From: Elysia crispata
Taxonomy: Eukaryota > Mollusca > Gastropoda > Plakobranchidae
Length of the DNA stretch: 64,000 nt
NCBI GenBank assembly: GCA_033675545.1
Contig: JAWDGP010003353.1
Span: 62,001 to 126,000 of the forward strand
Direction: 5' to 3'
Shown here: positions 48,622-58,439 of the stretch, one piece after another
How positions within the stretch are numbered: the first letter of the stretch is position 1
How the letters are laid out: each line of letters begins with the position of its first letter
Notes under the pieces: model-generated
The model's input: only the letters and a program-made list of their open reading frames with translations
Databases searched by the model: none
Told to the model about the DNA's origin: nothing
Translations under genes and position numbers: made by a program

Positions 48622-50013
48622 TAGGTAGTCCAAACCAGTCCGTGAACGGGATTTTCGCTAATAAACAGCCTTAATCGACGATCTTTAAATCCGTGTATTT
48701 TAAAAGCCAGAGAACACAGCAAAATGAAACTTAGATGAGAATAAAGATCTATTTCTTCTCTTTAATAATATGCTGTTCGTTTTTATCCTAGATTGTTTGT
48801 ATTTATCCACCGGTTTTTTGTGGCCGCGGCAAGAAATTAGCGATCTCGCAAGACCACCTTATCTTTGAACGGCTGGCTGAGGATCGCTTTTTAAGATATC
48901 AACCCAAACAGCACCTCATTGGAAAATAGAAATGTATACCTTTATTTTTGTATAACTTTAGTCGAGATCGGTAAAATAAAAAGTTAAATAAAAGACTTTT
49001 TAAATTTTTTAAAGAATTTTTTATTGATATCTACTTATCGGAGTGTCACAAAAGTTATACCATGAGAAACGCCATTCGTTTCTATTTAAAATGGCGTATA
49101 CGAAACTAAAGCCTAATTCAAGGCCTGTCTCAGCCCGCGCAAAATCCAAAGCTCACCCGAAACGAAATTTGCGAAGTCGATGTAGGTTTGCGCGGCCGCC
49201 GTGTTCATTGTCCAAGCCTCGCCTTGCTCAAGTTATTTAGACTATTTTAGTGCATAAACAAAGAAAGTGACGGATTTCAAAGAAATGCAAGGTAAAGTAT
49301 TATTTAAGTTTATATTTTATTGCGTTATTTGAAGGTTTCCAGTATATTTAAAAGAGTAATTCACTCCTTTGTGCTTGAAAAAACGATCGGGTCAGTGGAA
49401 ATAACATGCCTCGCTATTTAATTACAGGCGATATTTTAGAGCATCATACTTCGTCGAGTAATGTAGTATATGATAGAATATGATTGATGCAACTTAAAAA
49501 ATTTTAAGTTTTGTTGTTTTATCTTAAATGTTAAGTTTCGGTGACGTTTTTTGTCGATTCAATGACTTCGATAGGCTACGCCATATTAAATAAGGATTGC
49601 AGCAATTCGAAGGGGCTGCAGACTAAGGAAAAGCTTTATGACATTTTTAATTTTTATCTTAAGAGTATTTAATTCGTGCATTATTATGTTAATATGATTT
49701 TTTAATAACGTTTCTTACGATTAAAGTGTAGAAACCATGTTCAACGGTTTTGGCTGAACACTCATTTTAAGTTCTCTAGAAGCATTGCTGGAGTAGGCCT
49801 ACCTTTCTATGAAGTTAAAATGGACTGATCTTGTTTGTACGTTGTTTTACATAATTGATGTTTAAGAGATTGAGCTACATCATAAAGCCCATCTATATAG
49901 TCTATCTCATTTGACAAAATAGAACTTTTTCAATGTTTAGTTTAATACTTGAGTTGAAGTTGAAATTTTAGAACTGATTACTTTGATTAAATTTCTGTCA
50001 TTCATTTCTAATA
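48622..50013. other. Left non-coding part of the nested element
   Basis: AT-rich apart from a GC-rich patch at about 49085-49240 that contains a 50-codon Arg/Lys/Pro-rich frame from an ATG at 49091. That frame could be a first exon or chance. Inverted octamers TCGCTAAT (48655-48662) and ATTAGCGA (48836-48843) lie near the left end. A 7-bp inverted pair, CGCCATT (49070-49076) and AATGGCG (49090-49096), overlaps the ATG. No function is assigned. Confidence 0.45.
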
Positions 50014-53000
50014 GTGTCTGTTTTGGATGATAACTACATATGCCTGAAGAAGACATTTCTAGCGGAAGGAAAGGGACGACGGTCAGATCTCATCCCTGTC
50101 TGTGAGAGGGTCGCGCAGCAAATGCTTCTTCAGCTTTACTGTGTGCGAGTCGAGGGCCAGAACACGTGGAGCGAGGCAATGGCCATTTTATTACAATTCT
50201 ATTTAATACCCCAGTTTCTTCATGTTTGTTGATCTTTGACTTTAATATTTTTTTTATTTAATCAGATGATGTCTACACCATATATTATAGAAACTTTACT
50301 CATATGTAACTGAACATTTTTTTGGCAGGTAATATTTTGTTTTGTGTGGATTTGTTTTTTCTTCTAACTTTCAGCAGGGTGTGGATGAGTCAATACAGTG
50401 GCTCTGGAAAAGTGAACAAGTTTGGAGCTGTTATTTCATACATTTTATTTTTTTTCTATTAACCCAGCTGCACACATGGATGTTGAAAATAGATCCAGAC
50501 TGCCCAGTCACAGCCTGCCGACTCTGCACTCTGATCGAATCAGCTGTGAAGCACTATTCCAAGTTAGCGGATCGTCAGAGAGCCAACTTTTGCCAACTTG
50601 GTGTGGAGTTCGACTTCATTTGTGACTGCTTGTCAGCTCTAGGTGTCACTAGAAGAACTATTTCTTCACCACCACGTAAATTTCGTGGATTATCTATTTC
50701 TAATGGATTTGTAATAGAGCTAGAAAAGGCGCGAAAGGATCTTGGGCTTCCTTTGGAAATTTCCAGAAAAATGGATTATTCATTTAACTTTAGAAACAGA
50801 GAAATCTGTGAATTTTTCCAAAGTTGACTACAGTATAAAAAACTGATGGACTCCTACTTGAAGCTGTTGTCTTCAAAAGGAAAGAGAACTGAGGATTTAG
50901 AACGTTTTATGGAGTGGTTGTTCACCATTCCAGACAGCGACATTACTGACACTATAATTACCTGGCCTGATTTTAGCAATTCTGCTAATACTTTTTCTAG
51001 CCCCTCACCTGTTTCAAAGAAAAGCAATTTTGAGAGTGAATGTGATGAAAACTAAATTGTTAATGGACTATTTCGGAACATGAAGAAAAAATGAACATTC
51101 TTGATTCTGCTTTTAAGGACTAATCTTGTGAAAAGAAGGAACTTAAGGACTTTGTTGACAAATATAAGAGAGATTGTGAAGGTTTTGCAAGTTGAATTGA
51201 AAAACTGAAAGAATCTATTTCGATTAAAGACAATGAGCTGAAGTCATTGAAACTTATACATAAAAATAACACTGTGTCTTTGTGTAAACAGCACAAAAAA
51301 GAATGAGCAAAATTATTTAGTGAAATTGATATGCTTAATCTAAAGCTTAAAAAATTTAAAGAAGAAATGGCAGTCCTAAATACTCTTAATCCTATTTACG
51401 AACTTCATAAGTCTGAATTAGATTGTAATTGTATATCGCCAATCCTTATTAAAGGTGGCAAAGATAATGCCTACACTGACAAGGTTAGGCAAGCAGTTAT
51501 TTCTATTCAAGCTGATTGTGGTGTATCAGCTGCAAATGTTTCTAAGGCAATTCAAATAGTAGCGGAATATATTTTTGGCACTAAAATTAAAGATAAACTC
51601 CTGTAAATAAACTGTTTTAAATATGATGGATGAAAGATATGCCCTGTCACAAATGCAAGTTGTTGAAAATGTACTTAAATCTAATCATGCTAAAATTCTT
51701 TCTTATGGAACTTCTCGTGACCAAAAGAAAATTGTTGGTCATCAGATATCAACCAGTCTAGGGGGCACATTTTACTTAGGCTATATTCCTGTTGTTAAGG
51801 AAAATACAAGTGCTTTACTTGAAATTGCTTCAAATATTGTCCAAAAGTTGTCAGAAACATATTCTTTGATGTCAAATGTAGACCTTAAAAAAGTAACTTT
51901 GACTTGTTGTCTAAAATAACGAGTGTTATGATAAACGGGCAGCAGCCATGAAGTGTTTTGACCGTATTTTTGCTGACTTTATTAGGGCTGAGTTAGGAAG
52001 GGATGTCCATGTGCACTTTTTACATTGTAATGCGCATTTCCTTCTTGGTATCGGCAGTGCATGTGAGAAGATTTTCTCTAAGGTTGAGAAAGAATTAGAG
52101 AGTGAGAGACAGCAGAAGCTTGGGAGAGATCAGAATGCAAAATTTGACAGGTTCAATGAGGGAACAAAAAGTTGTGTGAGTCGAGTGATCAGAACTGCTT
52201 GTGATATACTGGGTCCAAGAAGGGATAAAAAATTAGGATGTCGTGTTCAGTGGACAAGGTTTTGCACAAATTCTGTGAAACCTTGTTTCAAGGGAAATAG
52301 ATTTAACTGCTTTTTGAGGCAGCTGCTTCTGTAATTTTTCATTTGCCTACAATGGTTTAGTTTTTTTTTTTCATCAGGTGTTCTGCATGAAAATCCAAGA
52401 AGAAAAATTCAAAGCGTCTCACTTGATGTACAAGACTAAACATTGATGCGCATGGTGCGTGCTGTTGCATTATTTTTCATTAAAATAACAGGGTCATACT
52501 GGAAACTTATCAACAGGGACGTTAAATACTTTGATTTTCACCTTTATGTTAAAAGGATGGTCACTAATTTTGAAAAGTGGATTGATGATCCCTCTGATTT
52601 ACTCAGCCCAAATTTTTTATCTGTTTTTGATGGCGACCTAGTCATCAAAGCACCAACATTTCACTCAGTTCATGATTTTGCTCTAAACAATGATGTGAAA
52701 ATCGTCACAAGATGTCTCAAATATATGTGTGTGGAGGCTTTAGGAGTTACCAAACGTCAACTTGAAGATTTTTTGCCCGCTGGTAAATTTGAAGATATGG
52801 ATGAATGTATAAAAGAGCAAATTATGCGCCGTCCTCTGACAAATTTTGTGGGGGTGAGTGCATTCGGAGATTTTGATTTTGATGTTTGTAAGAGAAGGAA
52901 TGCATCTTTACACAAAAGAACCTCTATGCACTGTATTAAAAAATAAGGCTGTTAAGTTCATTTCATCTAAAAGTAGATCTCAGATTAACAGACTTTTTGG

Positions 53001-53046
53001 ATTGGCCAGATCAAGGGGCAAGGTTTTAAGAAAAGAAAGTGTCGAG
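50014..53046 (+). pseudogene. Decayed gene of the nested element, probable transposase
   Basis: Successive open pieces at 50014-50232, 50342-51055 (in-frame TGA at 50825-50827), 51060-51606 (stops at 51121, 51193 and 51304), 51623-51919, 51948-52334 and 52443-52946 share one direction and read as one protein. A Cys-containing N-terminal part (ACRLC) is followed by a charged Lys/Glu-rich coiled-coil-like stretch (about 51064-51400). Next come a region with GHQISTSLGGTFYLGY, a MKCFDRIFADF and FLHCNAHFLLG block like the core of DDE-type transposases, and a tail with LFGLARSRGK. A TTTCAG at 50368-50373 before GVDES could be a splice acceptor. It resembles uncharacterised transposon-encoded proteins of marine invertebrates, from memory only. 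I cannot assign a superfamily or the catalytic acidic residues. Confidence 0.6.
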
Positions 53047-53853
53047 AATGAAAAAGAGGAGAGTTTTCACAATTTGCAGATTTCCTTCTTAGCATTGGAG
53101 ATGGTAAAAAAAAACAGCACAAAGACTAATGAATTTTTTTCATCAAACTTTCAGATGACATGACAGTAGAAAAGGAAACAGAAATTCTGGACTTTGTTTT
53201 TGGTATTGAGAACAAGTACACAGACTTAGCTTGGCTAGCATCACGGTCAATCATGTGTCCTACCAACAGTGAAGTAGATGCCATTAACAGCACCATCATG
53301 AACACATTTCCTGGAGATGTTAAAGTGTACAGGAGCAATGATTGTGTAGCAGAAAATGAACACCTGTACCCCATAGAGTTTCTCAACACGCTGTGTCCCT
53401 AACGAATGCCGCCTCACATATTACAGCTAAAAAAAAGCACAGCATCATCATGCTGTTGCATAATCTGGACCCTGTAAATGTCCACCGCAACAAAACACGA
53501 TATGTCATTGAACATTTACATGACCACATCATTGATGTAACAATAGCCTATGGACCTCATGCTGGGAAGCGAATATTCATTCCCAGAATCCCAATAATCC
53601 CCTCAGACAACATTTTTTTCCCTTTCACATGAAAAGAAAGCAATTTCCTGTTTGACCTGCCTTTGCCATCACTGTTAATAAAGCTCAGGGTCAAATTCTA
53701 TCACATGTAGGGATTTATTTAAAACAGGATTTCTTTTCACATGGGCAATATGTTGCCATGAGTAGTGTTAGCTCAAAAGACAGCCTTAAAATCTATTTCC
53801 GCCATGAAGTATATACCAGCAATGTAGTTTACAAAGAAGTCCTGCATCAGTGA
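53047..53853 (+). pseudogene. Helitron PIF1-type helicase, C-terminal half
   Basis: The helicase resumes right of the insertion with EFSQFADFLLSIGDG (from 53059), then IKLSDDM, then the motif MCPTNSEVDAIN and YPIEFLN. A TAA at 53400-53402 and an A-run at 53429-53436 break the frame before IIMLLHNLDP and IFIPRIPIIPSD. A T-run at 53613-53619 shifts it again before KRKQFPV, and a TGA at 53653-53655 sits where arginine is usual. AITVNKAQGQ and FSHGQYVAMS complete helicase motifs V and VI. The conserved tail NVVYKEVL precedes the natural-looking stop at 53851-53853. Confidence 0.92.
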
Positions 53854-56136
53854 GCAAGGCAAGTCTTACTATGGTATTATTGTAGCGTTCATAGAACGGG
53901 TTCTGTACTTGTAATTTATTCAGGTTCAAAAATGTTTTAATGAGAAGAAATAGCAAAGGAAAATGGGAATAACAGAAAGTAAAAAGATGTCAAAAGGATA
54001 GAGGGATAAAGATGAATTTTGAAAATGTTGTCTACCTTTAAATCTATTTCAACAATCTCTCTTTTTTATATATTTTATGAAATATTTCTGTATCTATGTA
54101 TAGTATGTAGATCTTATACCTCATTGGCATGTCTTGATATATTTGCATTTTAAAAAAAAATTTTTAGACCTTGCATAATCTTTGACGTTGCATTTGAATT
54201 GATCATTGACATTACTGATACAGTCAGTTTTACTTATCAGTTTAGAGAAACTCCCTAGTCTATGGCAGTTTCAAACTCAAATGATCCGTGCTTTGCTGAA
54301 CACAATACCTTCCAATGTACAGACTCTATCAACATGATCTGTTCATAATCCCAGACTCTGTTTTCAACTTTCATCTGTGATTAGTTCACTGCGTCCAAGC
54401 GTTGTGTTTGACTGCAAGGATATCATGATCATCTTTGGTATCTTCCAGGCCTATGAGACCCAAAAAGTGAGGCTAAAACAGGTCAATGACTCCAGGTTTG
54501 TTCGCATTAGCGTCAGCAATTTTGTGGCGAGGAACCAAAACTAATTTCTATCCTTTAAATGTTTATATATATTTAAGATAAATTAGAAAGTAAAGGGTTT
54601 TCTTCGAATCCACAAGGTTTTTGGCTGTTTAGATTTAATGAGAAAATATAGAAGCCAGCAGTCTAAGTCACAGAAAGCAGCAGTTGTGTAAATACCAAAA
54701 GCTAACTAAACTGATACTTTTTTTAATGGATTTAAATTGAGGAATCTTGTTGAAAAAATCTCTGTGGCTCTCATTTATTATTTAAGACATTGTCTAAGAA
54801 GTCTCATTCAGTTCCAACAACGGAGAGGACAAATACTCCGTCATTTTTTTTTTATAATATTCTTTATTTAAAAAAAAAGTAGGCATCAAACTCATACCAG
54901 ATTGTCAAATTATGTGGAATCAATTTCAAATTTTACAGCACAAATATTTTCAAAGTATTGGCATTGTTATCAAATTTTCCTTGATATGCTTTTCTTGCTT
55001 TATGAAGACACATTAGGCTGTTTTGAAAATGCGATGGAAAAAAATGGCAAGACTTTTTCTTTTAAACATCACAATGTATATTTTTTATGTTGCTGCTTGC
55101 ATTTTGTTTAAGATATGTTTATTTTATATATTACTAGAACTGGCACAGTATACAAATATATTTTAACAAATAACCTCAGGTATGAAGATTTCAAATCATT
55201 GTTAGATAAAAATTATATTTGAAGAGGGAAGCTGAAAGAATTGAATAAAGCCTTATTGAAATTAAATAAGTATTTTGAACTAGATGTTTCACTATAGACT
55301 TCTTCATAGAGTTATATTATTGAACACTTTAGCTGTTTATTTCTTTTAAACTTCAGATTTTTGTGTAAACAATGATTTATGAATATATTAAAAAATCAAA
55401 ATAAATTTAGTATATTTTAACATGCACAAGTCACATTTTAGCACTTTAGAATTTTTTTTATTGAACTGGCATTGATAAGCCTGTATTTCAGAGTAGTGTT
55501 AATTTTTTGTTGCTCTTTTTTCTAAACTCAAGTATTTTGTGAAGAAATTTTTAACAGGGTGCTTCTTAACATTAAATTGAACGAGAATTTTTGCTTATGT
55601 GAAACATTCCAGGTTCTGTATGTTATTAGTGCCCCACTCTCACCCATTTTCAGCAAACAGGAAAACACGACATTTGTCTCTCTGGCCATTGTGTTGTGCA
55701 CCTTCTGTCCATGAGCCTCGTCATAATTCCAGAGGTATTGTTATGATGTTTTAATTGTTGTATGCCATAAGAGCAGCATTGGTCAGTTGATTTTTACACA
55801 CTGGAAGCGTCTTACGCAACTGTTCAAGCATTATTTTTTTACTGCTGAGCACGTTTCCACACCCGTGAGAGCACATGGACCAAAGCTTTTTGGACAAAAA
55901 CTATGCTCGCAGCTGCTGTGGCAATAGTCTTGTAAGGCCTACTGTGCTGTCACAGTTTGTTTCGTTTTATACAAAGTATTTCCAAATTTGGCGTTGAGTT
56001 ATTATAGTTAAACCTCTAGATCTACTACCATTACCAACATGGTAAAAGATGAAGAGAAGGGGAAATTTAGTCCAATGGCAAAATTGACGCCTGTATCCAA
56101 ATCTAGTTCAACAGAAGGGAAAATTGTCTTTTGAAC
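53854..56136. other. AT-rich sequence after the Helitron, no gene recognised
   Basis: About 2.3 kb of AT-rich DNA with many homopolymer runs. The Helitron 3' end should lie within the first few hundred bases. A small hairpin, AGAAC-GGG-TTCT near 53895-53906, was considered but is not followed by a clear CTRR end. One open frame is listed separately at 54338-54544. Confidence 0.5.
54338..54544 (+). other. Unassigned 68-codon open frame
   Basis: Open from just after a TGA at 54335 to a TAA at 54542-54544, with no in-frame ATG near its start. Its composition is more protein-like than its AT-rich surroundings (FDCKDIMIIFGIFQAY in the middle). A GATTAG immediately before the Ser-Leu-Arg codons could be a splice acceptor, so an exon or an old transposon fragment is possible. 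I do not recognise it. Confidence 0.25.
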
Positions 56137-56840
56137 TCACCAGTCAATCAGATAGGTGACGTGCTCTTCAGCATAGGTGATCATGATTTTCCACACATCT
56201 CTATCCCTCATCACTTTCAGTGCTTCTGTCACTTTGATAGTCCATCCAACATCTGTTGGCCCTGTTTTGGTACAATCATTCCAGTTGTAACAAGATTTTG
56301 TACTTTCTCTCTTTTCTTGACATGTCCAATAAAGGATCCCTGGCGTTTACTTATTCTATTTATGCTGAATCTTGTAGTGCCGGCTTCTTAAAACACTGTT
56401 TTGGTTGATTTCTTTACAGTCCATGAGATTTGTGGAATCTCATTTTGTTGTCTCCAGTTTCTTTCGTAACTGTTTTGAAATTGTGCAAGCTTTGCATTCA
56501 TACATCAGAATGGGTTCAATATAGCACTTCAGGGCTCTTCTTGTTGTTCGAATTGCGATGCGGTTATTTGTTAGTATAGATTTCATTCTCTGGAAGCTCA
56601 GTGTCAGTTACGTCCATCACTTGATATTAAAGTACCCAAGTATTTGAATTGACCCCTCCGCTATGTGCGGAAACTATAACTTTGACTGATCACCATTAGT
56701 TCTATATTTTTGCTATTCAATTGCAACCCTTTTTTCTGCTTTCTTCTTCAAAAATCTTAAATAATTGTCGCAGGTATTCTTTATTTTCTGGAATTAATAC
56801 AGTGGCATCAGCGTATCTCAACATGGAGCCAAATTCTGTT
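56137..56840 (-). pseudogene. LINE reverse transcriptase C-terminal relic (copy 1)
   Basis: Read on the minus strand from 56840 downwards. It starts at the reverse-transcriptase active-site block MLRYADATVLIPENK, continues with a KYLGTL-type block and RALKCYIEPILMYECKA, and ends with LVTTGMIVP and RVTEALKVMRDRDVWK before a TGA at 56137-56139. This matches the C-terminal half of LINE-type endonuclease-reverse transcriptases common in molluscs, possibly RTE-like by wording. The catalytic YADD appears as YADA (codons at 56814-56825), and several frameshifts and stops are present, so it is inactive. The endonuclease and N-terminal parts are absent, as expected from 5' truncation. Confidence 0.82.
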
Positions 56841-57320
56841 CACTTTTAGATTGTCAGCAACTTGCCATATGCCCATAAATCTAGCACCCTTATCTGACAG
56901 CTCACCACAGATGGGTGGACACTGTCTCTTCCCAGGAATTTTACCCGCGCAGTAGGAAAAGGCATGCAGCTTGAATGTGTGGAATGCAATTCACACTACT
57001 TTTAAAATAAAAAAAAAATTGCAAAACATGCAATATAGATATCATTTTCCTAATAAAATTTTATTTTCAAATTTTTTTGCGGGGTCTATTATTAACTACT
57101 TTTGTTGTTGTATGGGTTTTGTCTGTGGTACAAGGGCATTGAGTTCTGGGGCTGTCAACAGCCAGGCGTTTTCTATTACATTTTCATTCTATTTTTATCA
57201 TTTCTTATGGCTGCACTTCTTGCCAAGCGTGAAACAGTTGAATGAGTTGATCCCTTCACTACTCCCTAAGAAAGCCTAGTCCAAAACCTGTCCTATGCAT
57301 AAAATCAGTGCTGTTCTTTT
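56841..57320. other. AT-rich spacer between LINE relics
   Basis: No gene recognised. A 102-codon + frame (56971-57279) is Phe-rich, low complexity, and has no motif that I know. Confidence 0.45.
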
Positions 57321-57512
57321 TTAAATGTGCTGCTTGGCAATGATGCGATTGGGAAAGCACTGTCTGTAAAATTTGATGTATTCAGAAGTTGCATTCTCTG
57401 CTTGTAATGTGATTTCCTCTGGTTGGGATTTTGAGATTAAAGAGTGAATGCCTGCAAAATGTGAGTTAAGTGTGTTAAACATATCTTTGGAGGGACCGCA
57501 ACTCCTAAAATG
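57321..57512 (-). other. Unassigned 63-codon open frame beside LINE copy 2
   Basis: On the minus strand a frame is open from just after a TGA (57513-57515) to a TAA (57321-57323). It reads with balanced composition, including SHFAGIHSLI, QAENATSEYIKFY and CFPNRIIAKQH. It lies just downstream, in the same orientation, of the second LINE relic. It does not match the C-terminal end seen in copy 1, so it may come from a different inserted element. Function unknown. Confidence 0.3.
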
Positions 57513-57829
57513 TCATCATTTTAGTTTGATTTCTTTGAAATTCATGAATAGGGTTCATAGCATTATCCTTAGGAACCATACTTCTGTTACCTCCAGGTAA
57601 TTTTGTAGTTGTTCTTTTTTAAAGTGTCCAAGCCTAACATCCTTACATAGGGATGGGCTCAATAAAATACTCCAGTGCTCTTTTTCTCATGTAGATGAGG
57701 TGTATTCATTTGTGAGTTCTGATTTCAGTCAATGAATACTCTTTTTAAATTGGGCTGTTCTTGATGCTTCTTCACAGTTGCTGTGTCCATCTCTTAACAT
57801 TAAAGTGCCCAAGTATTTGCATTGATCCA
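57511..57829 (-). pseudogene. LINE reverse transcriptase relic (copy 2)
   Basis: Read on the minus strand from 57829: CKYLGTLMLRDG, AQFKKSIH, LKSELTNEY, then a frameshifted I.P.L block, and finally QLQNYLEVTEVWFLRIML. The order matches the thumb and linker part of copy 1 (KYLGTL, RALKCYIEPILM), and both copies share orientation. It is shorter, lacks the active-site block, and has stops, so it is a fragment of a second insertion of the same or a sister LINE family. Confidence 0.75.
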
Positions 57830-58439
57830 TGAACTTGAATTAATTTTGGCTACTAAAGAATTGATCTGTGCACATTTTTTTTTAAATCGGTCTTGCCCAA
57901 GGATCTCCTACAGACTAGCAGAGGGAAGAATACCCTTATTTCTCTTTCTCAGACTTGGCTCTGATCTGCTGCCGTATTTAAATAATGCCTTTTTCACCTC
58001 TAAATTAAGCAAACATTATAAATTTAATTTCATCCTGAAGCATTCTAAAGTGTACACTTTTTATAAATATACATTTATTTTTATACTGGTTGCTGGAGAC
58101 ATATTTAATTTTTTTGCTCTTTACTAAAGGTCTTTTAATATTGAGCGATACGAATGTGATCTTCAGCTCAACACTGTATGATGTAACTGTCTAGAACTCG
58201 CCTCCTTTCTCACTCTTTCTTTTCTCTCTTACTTCTGTCGTTCTGCCTTATCGTGGGCTGAGACAATGAGAATTTTCTCCTTTTCCCTTGTCCTATATCC
58301 AATATATATTTTTTCCCCACATTAAATGTTTATTTCTGTGTTTCACTCCATATTAAGACATTAGCTCGAAACTCTTATCAGAGCTGGCTCACGGGAGTAA
58401 AACCTTTTTTTCTCTTTTTCTCGCAACTCTTGAGTCTTT
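57830..58439. other. AT-rich spacer
   Basis: No gene recognised. A 101-codon + frame (57822-58127) is Phe/Leu/Tyr-rich and resembles a chance frame in AT-rich DNA. A pyrimidine-rich patch lies at 58198-58300. Confidence 0.45.

Larger units (their letters stand above)
48622..53046 (+). mobile_element. Nested insertion in the Helitron, unclassified element
   Basis: A segment of about 4.4 kb separates NMRAKL from EFSQFADFLL of the helicase. A CGAG tetramer lies at each proposed junction (48618-48621 and 53043-53046). Removing the interval with one copy restores the helicase reading frame with one stop, so this is a candidate 4-bp target duplication, though such a short match can be chance. I found no terminal inverted repeat: the left end begins TAGGTAGTCC, and the right end is coding-like sequence up to the junction. 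The left 1.4 kb is non-coding and the right 3 kb holds a decayed + strand gene. Insertion into the Helitron must be younger than the Helitron itself. Confidence 0.75.
46023..53853 (+). mobile_element. Helitron (rolling-circle transposon) relic, interrupted
   Basis: One RepHel gene can be followed in order: the Helitron N-terminal motif at 46047 on, the HUH nuclease site, the tyrosine motif, a PIF1-like helicase with Walker A and Walker B, and the C-terminal helicase motifs ending at 53853. Helitrons move by rolling-circle replication using this Rep nuclease-helicase. This copy is dead: it has in-frame stops, at least six frameshifts, a lost first catalytic tyrosine and a 4.4-kb insertion inside the helicase. 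I could not identify the terminal TC, the 3' hairpin or the CTRR end with confidence. About 1,130 codons remain once the insertion is ignored, shorter than typical animal RepHel proteins, mainly because the N terminus is missing. Confidence 0.93.

Noticed and set aside
48655-48843. TCGCTAAT / ATTAGCGA pair as terminal inverted repeats of the nested element
   Set aside because: Both lie near the left border and there is no partner at the right border. At most they are subterminal repeats.
53885-53910. Helitron 3' terminal hairpin
   Set aside because: A small AGAAC/TTCT stem is present but no CTRR end follows at the expected distance.
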